Part shown: piece after piece, positions 35,895 through 43,850 of the stretch
Numbering within the stretch: position 1 is the first letter of the stretch
Layout: each line of letters opens with the position of its first letter
Assembly (NCBI GenBank): GCA_006218045.1
Contig: VBWB01000004.1
Coordinates: forward strand, 62,001 to 126,000
Source of the DNA: Stygiobacter sp.
GTDB lineage: Bacteria; Pseudomonadota; Alphaproteobacteria; Rhodospirillales; Magnetospirillaceae
DNA: 64,000 nt
Reading direction: 5' to 3'
Program-made: the position numbers and the translations under genes
Notes under the pieces: model-generated
Databases searched by the model: none
The model's input: only the letters and a program-made list of their open reading frames with translations
What the model was told of the DNA's origin: nothing

Positions 35895-37547
35895 TTGCTC
35901 AAGACCTATAGCTATCCCAAGTTCGATTTCCGTCTGCCCACCGGGGCTGGCGGCGACGGCATTCCGCGTTATCCGGTGGTGGTGGTCGGCGCCGGCCCGG
36001 TGGGCATGGCCGCCGCCATCGATCTGGCCCAACAGGGCGTGCCGGTGGTTATCCTCGATGACGACGACACCGTGTCGGTGGGGTCGCGCGGCGTTTGCTA
36101 CGCCAAGCGGGCGCTGGAGGTGCTGGACCGTCTGGGGGTGGGCGATCCGGTGGTCGACAAGGGGGTGAGCTGGAATGTGGGCCGCACTTTCTTCCGCCAG
36201 GAAGAGGTCTACAATTTCAACCTCAAGCCCAATGCCGATCAGAAACGTCCGGGCATGATCAATCTCCAGCAATATTATCTGGAAGAATACGAGATCAACC
36301 GCTTGAAGCAGTTCGACAACGTCGAATTGTGCTGGAAGAACAAGGTGGTGGGCGTCGAGCCCGCCGGCGACAAGGTCACCGTCAAGGTCCAGACCCCCGA
36401 TGGCTTCTATACCTTGGAAACAGATTGGCTGATCGTCGGCGACGGGGCGCGCTCGCCCATCCGCTCCATGCTCAACCTGGATATCGACGGCAAGATCTTC
36501 ATGGACCGCTTCCTCATCGCCGACGTGGTGATGGAAGCCGAATTTCCGCCGGAACGCTGGTTCTGGTTCGATCCGCCGTTTCATCCCGGTCAATCGGTGC
36601 TGTTGCACCGGCAAAGCGACAATTGCTGGCGCATCGACTTCCAGCTTGGTTGGCAGGCCGACCCGGAAGAGGAAAAGAAGCCGGAAAAGGTCATCCCCCG
36701 CATCAAGGCCATGCTGGGCGACGACCGCCCGTTCGAGCTGGAATGGGTCAGCGTCTATACCTTCCAATGCCGGCGCATGACCGAGTTCCGCCATGGCCGC
36801 GTCTTCTTCGTCGGCGATTGCGCCCATCAGGTGTCGCCGTTCGGGGCGCGTGGGGCCAATTCCGGCATCCAGGACACCGACAATCTGGTGTGGAAGCTGA
36901 AGCTGGTCATGGACGGCAAGGCGCCGGAAAGCCTGCTCGACACCTATAGTGCCGAGCGCACCTGGGGCGCCGATGAAAACCTGATGAACTCGACCCGCTC
37001 CACCGATTTCATCACCCCCAAATCCAAGACCTCGCTGACCTTCCGGAATGCCACCTTGGGGCTGGCGCGCAAGCATCCGTTCGCCCGCGCCCTGGTCAAT
37101 TCCGGCCGGCTGTCGGTACCGTGCTTCTATGCCGAATCACGCCTCAATACCCCGGACGTGGACGGTTTCATGGGTGACATGATCCCCGGCGCCCCCATGG
37201 AAGACGCCTCCATCCGCGTCGACGGCAAGGATGGCTGGCTGCTCGACCATGTGGGCAACAAATTCATTGCCCTGGTCTATGCCCCCGAGGCGGCGCCTTC
37301 CGGGGCCGAGGCCCTGGCGTCCGATTCCGTCCCGGTCACCACCATCGCCGTGGTACCGCCCGGCGGCAAGGCGCCGGCGGGGATGATCGCCTTCGAGGAC
37401 GTCAAGGGCACCTTCGCCAAGGCCTATGATGCCAAGCCCGGCACCGTGCATCTGCTGCGACCCGACCAGCATGTCACCGCCCGTTGGCGCAAGTTCGACG
37501 CAGGGCTTATCCGCGCCGCCATCGCCCGCGCCACCTGCAACGCCTGA
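35895..37547 (+). CDS. FAD-dependent aromatic hydroxylase (PheA/TfdB/MhpA class)
   Basis: 550 aa flavoprotein monooxygenase of the class that hydroxylates phenolic rings with NAD(P)H and O2. FAD motifs are VVVVGAGPVGMAAAIDLA near residue 31, the GD motif VGDCAHQVSPFGARGANSGI near residue 310, and the DG-type WLIVGDGARSPIRS between them. The C-terminus is a thioredoxin-like domain. TTG 35895 is taken as the start since GGGAGGAGAG ends 4 bases before it; the open frame back to a GTG at 35751 runs through non-coding repeat-flanking DNA. The neighbours (FAH, MaiA) imply that its product feeds a homogentisate- or gentisate-like route. The substrate is unproven. Confidence 0.86.
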   Translation: MLKTYSYPKFDFRLPTGAGGDGIPRYPVVVVGAGPVGMAAAIDLAQQGVPVVILDDDDTVSVGSRGVCYAKRALEVLDRLGVGDPVVDKGVSWNVGRTFFRQEEVYNFNLKPNADQKRPGMINLQQYYLEEYEINRLKQFDNVELCWKNKVVGVEPAGDKVTVKVQTPDGFYTLETDWLIVGDGARSPIRSMLNLDIDGKIFMDRFLIADVVMEAEFPPERWFWFDPPFHPGQSVLLHRQSDNCWRIDFQLGWQADPEEEKKPEKVIPRIKAMLGDDRPFELEWVSVYTFQCRRMTEFRHGRVFFVGDCAHQVSPFGARGANSGIQDTDNLVWKLKLVMDGKAPESLLDTYSAERTWGADENLMNSTRSTDFITPKSKTSLTFRNATLGLARKHPFARALVNSGRLSVPCFYAESRLNTPDVDGFMGDMIPGAPMEDASIRVDGKDGWLLDHVGNKFIALVYAPEAAPSGAEALASDSVPVTTIAVVPPGGKAPAGMIAFEDVKGTFAKAYDAKPGTVHLLRPDQHVTARWRKFDAGLIRAAIARATCNA

Positions 37548-37563
37548 TCCGGGAGAAACCCAA

Positions 37564-37788
37564 ATGTCGCTGATCACCACCCCCAACTTTCACCAGACCG
37601 GCAAGCGTTACTTCCGCGAGTTCAGCCCCAACGACGATTTCTATGAAATGCTGATCGAAACCCATCGCGATTTGTCGGACGAGCAAAGCAACATGGTCAA
37701 CGCCAAGCTGATCTTGCTGCTGGCCAACCATATCGGCGATATGGACGTGCTGGCCGAGGCCATGAAGGCCGCCCGCGAAGACGTGTAA
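37564..37788 (+). CDS. DUF2783-like small protein
   Basis: 74 aa, acidic, helical, no signal. It begins 16 bases after the FAD hydroxylase stop, with GGGAGAAACCCAA upstream of the ATG. The sequence DFYEMLIETHRDLSDEQSNM with NAKLILLLANHIGD matches, from memory, the short DUF2783 proteins that travel with FAD hydroxylases and FAH genes in Rhodospirillales and Rhizobiales. A role as a small subunit or chaperone for the hydroxylase is plausible but unproven. A dispersed repeat copy follows. Confidence 0.75.
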   Translation: MSLITTPNFHQTGKRYFREFSPNDDFYEMLIETHRDLSDEQSNMVNAKLILLLANHIGDMDVLAEAMKAAREDV

Positions 37789-37825
37789 TATTCCCATCCA
37801 ACCTCGTCAGGTCTGCTGGCGAGCC

Positions 37826-37942
37826 TATGAATTGATGGACGCTTCCACCTTTTTCGTCGTCATACCCGCGCAGGCGGGTATCCAGGAGTCGCGGAAAAGG
37901 TGGAGGTGCACCCTCTGGACTCCCGCCTTCGCGGGAGTGACG
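37826..37942. repeat. Dispersed palindromic repeat, copy 3
   Basis: It has the same order as copy 2: hairpin ATACCCGCGCAGGCGGGTAT, core ATCCAGGAGTCGCGGAAAA, GGTGCACCCTCTGGACTCCC and hairpin CCCGCCTTCGCGGG. With copy 2, it flanks the hydroxylase and DUF2783 genes as direct repeats about 2.2 kb apart. It lies inside the presumed operon, between the DUF2783 and FAH genes. Confidence 0.88.
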
Positions 37943-37979
37943 AAAGGGGGGCGCGTAAGATGAAAAGGAAGACCAAGGC

Positions 37980-38990
37980 ATGAAGCTTGCCACCCTGAAG
38001 CAAGGCGGACGCGACGGCACCCTGGTGGTGGTCAGCCGCGATCTGTCCCGCTGCGTCGCCGTCCCCCATGTCGCCCGCACCTTGCAGGCGGCGCTCGACG
38101 ATTGGGACGATCTGGCCCCCAAGCTGGAGGCGGTGTCCGTCGACCTGAACGCCGGCAGCAATGCCGATTCCTTTCCCTTCGCCCCCGTCGCTTGCGCCTC
38201 GCCGCTGCCGCGCGCCTATCAATGGGCCGACGGTTCGGCCTATATCAATCATGTGGAACTGGTCAGGAAGGCGCGCGGCGCCACCTTGCCGCCGGAATTC
38301 CACACCGATCCCCTGATGTATCAGGGTGGTTCCGATTCCTTCGTCGGTCCGCGCGACCCCATACTTGCCGTCACCGAGGATTGGGGCATCGACCTGGAAG
38401 CGGAAGTGGCGGTGATCACCGGCGATGTGCCCATGGCCGCCAGCCGCGAGCAATGCGCCCAATCCATCCGTCTGGTCATGCTGGTCAACGACGTGTCGTT
38501 GCGCAACCTGATTCCGTCCGAACTGGCCAAGGGCTTCGGCTTCGTGCAAAGCAAGCCGGCCAGCGCCTTTTCCCCCGTCGCCGTCACCCCCGACGAATTG
38601 GGTGCCGCCTGGGACGGCGTCAAGCTCAGCCTGCCTTTGGTGGTCGACATCAACGACAAGCCGTTCGGGCGGCCCAATGCTGGAGTGGACATGACCTTCG
38701 ATTTCCCGCAACTGATTGCCCATCTGGCCAAAACGCGCGAGCTTGAGGCCGGCAGCATCATCGGTTCCGGCACCGTGTCCAACAAGCAAGGCGATCTGTG
38801 GGGCTCCAGCATCGACAATGGCGGTGTCGGCTATTGCTGCATCGCCGAGGTCCGCATGTACGAAACCATCGCGGCGGGCGCGCCCAAGACCGGCTTCCTG
38901 AAGTTCGGCGATAGCGTTCGCATTCGCATGGACGATGCCGACGGCAACAGCATCTTCGGCGATATCCGTCAACAGGTGGTCAAGCCGTGA
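37980..38990 (+). CDS. Fumarylacetoacetate hydrolase (FAH) family protein
   Basis: 336 aa. It cleaves a C-C bond in a beta-diketone such as fumarylacetoacetate or fumarylpyruvate, the last step of tyrosine/homogentisate or gentisate breakdown. Metal ligands of the family are visible in the block DWGIDLEAEVAVITGDVP, then LVMLVNDVSLRNLIP and FGFVQSKPASAFSPVAVTPDELG; the GTVSNK loop and GDSVRI motif lie near the end. The ATG at 37980 follows AAAAGGAAGACC. Its stop overlaps the maiA start by 4 bases. The pairing with MaiA favours a fumarylacetoacetate or related substrate. Cytoplasmic. Confidence 0.9.
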   Translation: MKLATLKQGGRDGTLVVVSRDLSRCVAVPHVARTLQAALDDWDDLAPKLEAVSVDLNAGSNADSFPFAPVACASPLPRAYQWADGSAYINHVELVRKARGATLPPEFHTDPLMYQGGSDSFVGPRDPILAVTEDWGIDLEAEVAVITGDVPMAASREQCAQSIRLVMLVNDVSLRNLIPSELAKGFGFVQSKPASAFSPVAVTPDELGAAWDGVKLSLPLVVDINDKPFGRPNAGVDMTFDFPQLIAHLAKTRELEAGSIIGSGTVSNKQGDLWGSSIDNGGVGYCCIAEVRMYETIAAGAPKTGFLKFGDSVRIRMDDADGNSIFGDIRQQVVKP

Positions 38991-39634
38991 TCGCGCTTTA
39001 TACCTATTTCCGCTCGTCCGCCGCCTATCGGGTGCGCATTGCCTTGAACCTCAAGCGCATCGATTATCAGGCGGTGCCGGTGCATCTGGTCAAGGGCGGC
39101 GGCGAGCAGAAATCGGCGGATTATCTGGCGCTCAATCCGCAAGGGTTGGTGCCGGTGCTGGACGTGGACGGTCAGGTGCTGACCCAGTCCCTGGCGATCA
39201 TGGAATATCTGGACGAAACCCACCCCGACCCGGCGCTGTTGCCCGCCGATGCGCTGGGCCGGGCCCGGGTGCGCGCCATCGCCCAGGCCATCGCCTGCGA
39301 CATCCACCCCATCAATAATCTGCGGGTATTGCGATATCTGGGCGGCACTCTGGGGTTGGATCAGGCGGCCAAGGATACTTGGTACCGCCATTGGGTCGAA
39401 ACCGGTCTTCAAGCGGTGGAAGCCATGCTGGCCGGTGATCGGCGCACCGGCACCTTTTGCCACGGCGATCAGCCGGGTCTGGCCGATTGCTGTCTGGTGC
39501 CGCAGGTGTTCAATGCCAAGCGCTTCAACTGCGACCTTTCGGCGGTGCGCACCATCATGGGAATCTGTCAACGAGCCGAGGCATTGCCGGCCTTCGCTCA
39601 GGCGGCGCCGGGAGAGCAGCCAGACGCAGAATAG
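38987..39634 (+). CDS. maiA: Maleylacetoacetate isomerase (zeta-class GST)
   Basis: 215 aa glutathione S-transferase of the zeta class that isomerises maleylacetoacetate (or maleylpyruvate) to the fumaryl form. The catalytic segment YFRSSAAYRVRIALNLK (SSxxxR) is intact near residue 10, followed by NPQGLVPVL and QSLAIMEYLDE for glutathione binding, and DQPGLADCCLVPQVFNAKRF in the C-terminal domain. It overlaps the FAH-family gene by 4 bases. A strong terminator closes the unit. Its presence means that the pathway generates a cis ring-cleavage product, although no dioxygenase is encoded here. Confidence 0.93.
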   Translation: MIALYTYFRSSAAYRVRIALNLKRIDYQAVPVHLVKGGGEQKSADYLALNPQGLVPVLDVDGQVLTQSLAIMEYLDETHPDPALLPADALGRARVRAIAQAIACDIHPINNLRVLRYLGGTLGLDQAAKDTWYRHWVETGLQAVEAMLAGDRRTGTFCHGDQPGLADCCLVPQVFNAKRFNCDLSAVRTIMGICQRAEALPAFAQAAPGEQPDAE

Positions 39635-39659
39635 CTGTCAAGCGCGGTTGTAATCCTCA

Positions 39660-39691
39660 AGCTGCACTGCTTTTTCAGTGCGGCTTTTTTT
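39660..39691 (+). terminator. Terminator of the aromatic operon
   Basis: Stem AGCTGCACTG / CAGTGCGGCT (one G-T pair) with a six-base loop, running into seven T (39685-39691). It lies 25 bases beyond the maiA stop. Confidence 0.9.
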
Positions 39692-39723
39692 ACGATTCAA
39701 TCTGTCGACTTTTCATGGCAAGC

Positions 39724-39740
39724 TATGATTGTCAATCATA
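39724..39740 (+). promoter_or_regulatory. Candidate operator: TATGATT inverted repeat
   Basis: TATGATT-GTC-AATCATA lies 13 bp before the ATG of the next gene and just before its ribosome binding site. The position suits a translational or repressor site, but it is short and unproven. Confidence 0.35.
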
Positions 39741-39752
39741 CTGGAGGGTGTG

Positions 39753-40292
39753 ATGCATAGGTTGCTTCTTGCGGCTTTCGCAGTTCTTGTTCCCGCATCG
39801 TCATTGGCTCAATCACCCAATGCGGGTGGGCATGAGGTGGTCGATATGGTGAAGTCCCTATGCTCTGGAACTTCCAAGGGGTTTTCTTACACCGTTGACG
39901 GTAGAGCAGGGTTGGAGGCGAGTAAGATATTGTTGAACGTGGTGAGCGGGAGCGTCACCGGGTCTGTCGTAATGAATAAATATGAATATGACGGCATATT
40001 GGATATGCAAAAAAAACCTGAGGAATACGTCAAGTGTGTGTCAATGTCTCTTCCATTATTTATGGAAAACTTTAAGAAGTCTATGATAATAGATGTTTAT
40101 GCTGATAGTGATACCTTGATACGGAGTGATTTTTTAAGTGACGATGACATGAAGAATGTTGGCTGTAACCAAGCTAGATCTCGCGCAATGCGAGATGGAT
40201 GCGGAATTTATAAAGAAAACACGTGCGTAGCCACCTCAAGTGGTAAAATATCAAGTTTTCGTGCCTCTTTTAAACTTTCGTGTGGTCAATAG
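39753..40292 (+). CDS. Secreted protein of unknown function in an AT-rich islet
   Basis: 179 aa. A signal peptide of about 19 residues (ending SLAQ) precedes a mature part with five cysteines, a helix-rich centre (EEYVKCVSMSLPLFMENF) and no recognised domain. ATG 39753 is used because GGAGGGTG is immediately upstream; eight extra in-frame residues before it lack support. The coding sequence uses many AT-ending codons unlike its neighbours, and the whole 39.65-40.76 kb stretch is AT-rich, which indicates transfer. The small Cys-rich secreted gene follows after 9 bp and probably shares the transcript. Confidence 0.7.
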   Translation: MHRLLLAAFAVLVPASSLAQSPNAGGHEVVDMVKSLCSGTSKGFSYTVDGRAGLEASKILLNVVSGSVTGSVVMNKYEYDGILDMQKKPEEYVKCVSMSLPLFMENFKKSMIIDVYADSDTLIRSDFLSDDDMKNVGCNQARSRAMRDGCGIYKENTCVATSSGKISSFRASFKLSCGQ

Positions 40293-40301
40293 GAGGCTTC
40301 C

Positions 40302-40655
40302 ATGAGAGTGTTTGTCTTATTTGTATTTCTGTTGGTAAGTAATGTTTCTTTTGCCTGCACTATAGAGGAGATTGGTGATCTTGTTGATGGTGGTTCTGGT
40401 TCTCAGGTGATAAAGTCAAAATGTGGAGCTAGGCCGGATGATGGTGGCAGATGTGCGACTTCAAAGGTCGTTCAAATGTTTTTCGCGGGTAAGGATGCTG
40501 ATGATATTCGGAATTCTTGTATGCCCTGCGACTATCCCGTTTGCGAGACAAATTTTGGACAATGCCCGATTGTTCAGGGAAATATTGTGAACGGAGGAAG
40601 GTGCACATGTGTGGTTCCTGGCGGGATGTTTCCGGGGTTGGCACGTTGTGACTGA
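40302..40655 (+). CDS. Small cysteine-rich exported protein
   Basis: 117 aa with an N-terminal hydrophobic leader of about 18 residues and ten cysteines, which is high for this size. The first cysteine (FAC) is at the end of the leader, so lipid attachment is conceivable, but a proper lipobox (Leu at -3) is missing. Others come in patterns such as SCMPCDYPVC and RCTC, suggesting a disulfide-knotted domain. AGGAGG lies 6 bases before the ATG, a strong site. It shares the AT-rich codon use of the preceding gene. No family is recognised. A periplasmic or surface role is likely. Confidence 0.68.
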   Translation: MRVFVLFVFLLVSNVSFACTIEEIGDLVDGGSGSQVIKSKCGARPDDGGRCATSKVVQMFFAGKDADDIRNSCMPCDYPVCETNFGQCPIVQGNIVNGGRCTCVVPGGMFPGLARCD

Positions 40656-40680
40656 CTGAGTTTGTTTGGTGTCGTCTCGC

Positions 40681-40734
40681 CTTGCATGAAGATGCAAGTT
40701 TCACATTGTAAAAATATGATGCCCCCAGCATATT
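40681..40734 (+). promoter_or_regulatory. Stem-loop and dyad upstream of sqr
   Basis: CTTGCAT-GAAG-ATGCAAG (40681-40698) is a perfect 7-bp hairpin followed by TTT and may end the preceding islet transcript. Next, AATATG (40713-40718) and CATATT (40729-40734) form a dyad with a 10-bp gap about 33 bp before the sqr start, where an operator would be expected. Both are short; function is not proven. Confidence 0.35.
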
Positions 40735-40766
40735 AAAAAAGAGGAATATAGACAGGGGAGTGTCCA

Positions 40767-42104
40767 ATGAGTTCCGAATTCGACGGTCGTTTGGGCCGCC
40801 GTGACGTGTTGCGTCTGATGGGTCTGGGCGGCGTCGCCGCCGGCACCGGTCTGGTTTTGCCACGCCAAGCGGCGGCCGGTACCAAGGTGGCCGGCAAGGG
40901 CGCCAAAATCGTCATCGTCGGTGCCGGCGCCGCCGGTTTGTCGATGGCATCAAGGCTGGTGCAGCGTCTGGACGGCGCCGACATCACCATCATCGACGGG
41001 CGCAAGGCGCATTATTACCAGCCCGGCTTCACCCTGGTGGCCGGCGGCATCAAGCCCAAGGATTACGTCACCTCGACCACGGCGGAATATCTGCCCAAAG
41101 CGGTCAACTGGATCGAAGAGGCGGTGGCCGAGATCGATCCCGACGGCAACAAGGTGGTGACCGCCTCGGGCAAGGCCATCCCCTATGATTATCTGGTGGT
41201 TGCCGTTGGCCTGACCCTGGACTATGCCAGCATCGAGGGCATGGATGTGAACCGCATCGGCCAGGATGGCCTGGGCAGCATCTATGCCGGCCCCGATGCC
41301 GCTTTCGCCACCTGGGGCGCCATGTCGCACTTCGCCGACACGGGCGGCGTCGGCCTGTTCCTGCGCCCCAACACCGAGATGAAATGCGCCGGCGCACCGT
41401 TGAAATACACCTTCCTCACCGATGATTACCTGCGCCGCCGCGGCAATCGCGGCAAGGCCGAGGTGATCTACGCCGCCAACAACAAGGCGTTGTTCTCGGT
41501 CCCCATCGTCTCGGAAAAGGTGCGCATGCTGTTCCGCGACCGTGGCGTCAAGGTGCAGTACGACCACATCCAGACCGGCATCGATCTGGGCCGCAAGGTG
41601 GCCATGTTCAGCACCCCCAACGGCCCGGCGGAGATCAAGTACGACTTCATCAACGTGGTGCCGCCCATGCGGGCGCCGACGGCGGTGCGCAATTCGCCGT
41701 TGCGCTGGCAGGAAGGCCCGTGGGCCGGTGACGGCTGGATGGAAGTGGACAAGTCGACCCTGCGCCACAAGCGTTACGCCAATGTCTTCGGCGTCGGCGA
41801 CATCGCCGGCGTGCCCAAGGGCAAGACGGCGGCCAGCGTCAAGTGGCAGGTGCCGGTGGCGGTGGACCATCTGGTCGCCTCCATCGCCGGCGACAAGGCG
41901 ACCAGCGTCTATAACGGCTATACCTCGTGCCCGCTGATCACTCGTCTGGGTCAGGCCATGCTGGTGGAGTTCGACTACGACAACAATCTGGTGCCGTCCT
42001 TCCCCGGCGTGATCGCGCCCTTGGAAGAGCTGTGGATCACCTGGGTGATGAAGACCATGGCGTTGAAGCCCACCTATCTGACCATGCTGCGCGGTCAGGC
42101 GTAA
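40767..42104 (+). CDS. sqr: Sulfide:quinone oxidoreductase, type II-like
   Basis: 445 aa flavoprotein that oxidises sulfide and passes electrons to quinone. A Tat-type leader (GRLGRRDVLRLMGLGGVAAG) is present, so export is likely; the FAD loop KIVIVGAGAAGLSMAS follows at about residue 47. Two redox cysteines are visible, MKCAGAPLKYTF and YTSCPLITR. The third cysteine of type I enzymes is not obvious, and the CAGAPxK form matches the mitochondrial/type II group. GVGDIAGVPKGKTAA is the second FAD contact. GGGAGTG precedes the ATG. A small membrane protein is encoded next. Confidence 0.85.
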   Translation: MSSEFDGRLGRRDVLRLMGLGGVAAGTGLVLPRQAAAGTKVAGKGAKIVIVGAGAAGLSMASRLVQRLDGADITIIDGRKAHYYQPGFTLVAGGIKPKDYVTSTTAEYLPKAVNWIEEAVAEIDPDGNKVVTASGKAIPYDYLVVAVGLTLDYASIEGMDVNRIGQDGLGSIYAGPDAAFATWGAMSHFADTGGVGLFLRPNTEMKCAGAPLKYTFLTDDYLRRRGNRGKAEVIYAANNKALFSVPIVSEKVRMLFRDRGVKVQYDHIQTGIDLGRKVAMFSTPNGPAEIKYDFINVVPPMRAPTAVRNSPLRWQEGPWAGDGWMEVDKSTLRHKRYANVFGVGDIAGVPKGKTAASVKWQVPVAVDHLVASIAGDKATSVYNGYTSCPLITRLGQAMLVEFDYDNNLVPSFPGVIAPLEELWITWVMKTMALKPTYLTMLRGQA

Positions 42105-42125
42105 GAGTAAGGGGAGAAGTGAACC

Positions 42126-42476
42126 ATGAAGGATCTTGATCCCTTCGTCTTCGTGCTGGTGTTCCAGGAAATGCTGGGCCCGGTGCTGTGGCTGCTGGTC
42201 GGCCTGGCTTTGTTCGGTCTGATCGGATTTGTCGTGGTCTTCCTGCGCGAAGGCCGGTTGGATAGCCGCCGGCTGGTGCGGTCCGAACTGATGGGTCTGG
42301 TCGGCGGCGTGCTGGCCCTGGTGTTGGCCGCCAAGTTCACCGTGTCGGGTTTCACCGATGCCGGCGGGCCGGTGGATTGGCTGCTGGTCGGCCTGATCTG
42401 GGGTATCGGCTTGGCCGGCACCACCATCCTGACCTATGCCGTTCAAGGCCTGATGGGTTGCCGCAAGTGCGGCTGA
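42126..42476 (+). CDS. Small membrane protein linked to sqr
   Basis: 116 aa with three hydrophobic helices (FVFVLVFQEMLGPVLWLLVG; LMGLVGGVLALVLAA; WLLVGLIWGIGLAGTTI) and a C-terminal GCRKCG cysteine pair. It starts 22 bases after the sulfide:quinone oxidoreductase with GGGGAGA upstream, so it is in the same unit. I recall proteins of this size annotated DUF5368 next to sqr, but the match is from memory. It may anchor or assist the quinone reductase, which is inference. The terminator follows 18 bases after the stop. Confidence 0.75.
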   Translation: MKDLDPFVFVLVFQEMLGPVLWLLVGLALFGLIGFVVVFLREGRLDSRRLVRSELMGLVGGVLALVLAAKFTVSGFTDAGGPVDWLLVGLIWGIGLAGTTILTYAVQGLMGCRKCG

Positions 42477-42494
42477 GATCGGCGTGAAAACAAG

Positions 42495-42529
42495 ACGCCC
42501 GCTGGTTTTGCCAGCGGGCGTTTTTGTTT
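42495..42529 (+). terminator. Terminator of the sqr unit, interrupted by an IS
   Basis: An 11-bp stem ACGCCCGCTGG / CCAGCGGGCGT with loop TTTTG is followed by TTTTTGTTT. The IS left end begins at 42530, inside this T-rich tail, and the tail is repeated on the other side as the target duplication. Confidence 0.92.
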
Positions 42530-43850
42530 GGTTCATCGCGGAATTCCGGGGAGACGGGCGGACAACGGCACCTTCTGACACACTGGTAGTCGCCAAACAT
42601 ACAGACTGCCAGAGGGGGCGCCGTTGCCCGAGGGGGATGCTACGTCATGGCTCGGTGGCTGGGAAGGCTACCGGGTGGAGACGATCCAGCGCCGCGACGA
42701 TGGTCGGCGGGAGATCTGGATATTTCTGGGGCGTGAGCCGTGCACGGCCATGATTTGCGACGGCTGCGGCCAGGGCGTGGATCGTGTCCACGACGTCGAA
42801 ACACGTGAGGTCCGCGACCTGCCGATCCTGGACGCCGCCACATGGCTGTCGGTGCCGCGCCGCCGGGTGCTTTGCCCCTGTTGCGGCCCCAAGCTGGAAC
42901 GGCTGGAGTGGCTGGACCGCCATGCCCGGGTGACACGTCGGCTGGCCGAGAGCGTGGTGCGGCTATGCCGGGTGCTGCCCATCAAGCAGGTTGCCGCTTT
43001 CTTCGGACTGCATTGGCATACGGTCAAAGACCTCGACAAGCGGGCGCTCCAGCGCGAACTCGATCCCGTCGATCTGGGCGGTATCACCATGCTGGCCATG
43101 GACGAATTCGCCATCCAGCGCGGCCACCGCTATGCCACCGTCGTGATCGAGCCGCACACCCGTCGGGTGCTGTGGGTCGGCCGCGAGCGCTCGCGGGAAG
43201 GCGTGCGGCCGTTCTTCGACCTGCTGGGCGAGGACGGGTGTCGCCGCATCCGGGCTGTTGCCATGGACATGAACGCCGCCTACGCCAACGAGGTGCGCGA
43301 CCGTTGTCCGCAGGCCGAGATCGTCTACGACCTGTTCCACGTCGTCGCCAAATACGGCCATGACGTCATCGACCGCGTCCGTGTCGATGAAGCCGACCGC
43401 CTGCGCGGTGACAAGAAGGCCCGCAAGGTGGTCAAGACCGCACGCTGGCTGCTGCTGCGAAACCGCAACAACCTCAAGCGGCCCCAGGATCAGGTGCGTC
43501 TGGACGAATTGCTGGCCGCCAACCAGACGCTGATGACCGTCTACGTACTCAAGGACGAACTCAAACAGCTCTGGCGCCAGCCTTCGACCGAGGCCGCGAA
43601 CGCAGCGTGGAAAGCCTGGTGGGACAAGGCGCTCGGCAGCGGCATCGCCCCGCTGATCCGTTTCGCCAGGAAGCTCGAACCCTATCTGGCCGGCATCGTC
43701 TCAAGTGCCGCGTGGCGCCTCAACACCAGCATCCTCGAAGGCATCAACAACCGTATCAAGGTCATCAAGCGCATGGCCTACGGATACCGCGACGACGCCT
43801 ACTTCTTCCTCAAGATCAGGGCTGCATTCCCCGGAATTCCGCGATGAACC
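42530..43850. mobile_element. Complete ISL3-family insertion sequence
   Basis: 1,321 bp. Both ends carry the same 22-bp terminal inverted repeat, exactly matching; the left one starts GGTTCATCGCGGAATTCCGG (42530) and the right one ends at 43850. It is flanked by perfect 8-bp direct repeats TTTTGTTT (42522-42529 and 43851-43858), the duplication length of ISL3. It contains one intact transposase gene. Perfect ends, duplication and gene suggest recent insertion and probable activity. Confidence 0.96.
42624..43847 (+). CDS. ISL3-family transposase
   Basis: 407 aa transposase with an N-terminal zinc finger (CDGCGQ...CPCCGPKLE), a helix-turn-helix part (VAAFFGLHWHTVKDLDKRAL) and the DDE domain: the first Asp in ITMLAMDEFAI, the second in AVAMDMNAAY, and Glu in NTSILEGINNRIK. 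All three catalytic acids are visible. The coding frame runs to within a few bases of the right inverted repeat. It has no frameshift or internal stop, so the element is probably functional. Codon use resembles the chromosome. Confidence 0.95.
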   Translation: MPEGDATSWLGGWEGYRVETIQRRDDGRREIWIFLGREPCTAMICDGCGQGVDRVHDVETREVRDLPILDAATWLSVPRRRVLCPCCGPKLERLEWLDRHARVTRRLAESVVRLCRVLPIKQVAAFFGLHWHTVKDLDKRALQRELDPVDLGGITMLAMDEFAIQRGHRYATVVIEPHTRRVLWVGRERSREGVRPFFDLLGEDGCRRIRAVAMDMNAAYANEVRDRCPQAEIVYDLFHVVAKYGHDVIDRVRVDEADRLRGDKKARKVVKTARWLLLRNRNNLKRPQDQVRLDELLAANQTLMTVYVLKDELKQLWRQPSTEAANAAWKAWWDKALGSGIAPLIRFARKLEPYLAGIVSSAAWRLNTSILEGINNRIKVIKRMAYGYRDDAYFFLKIRAAFPGIPR

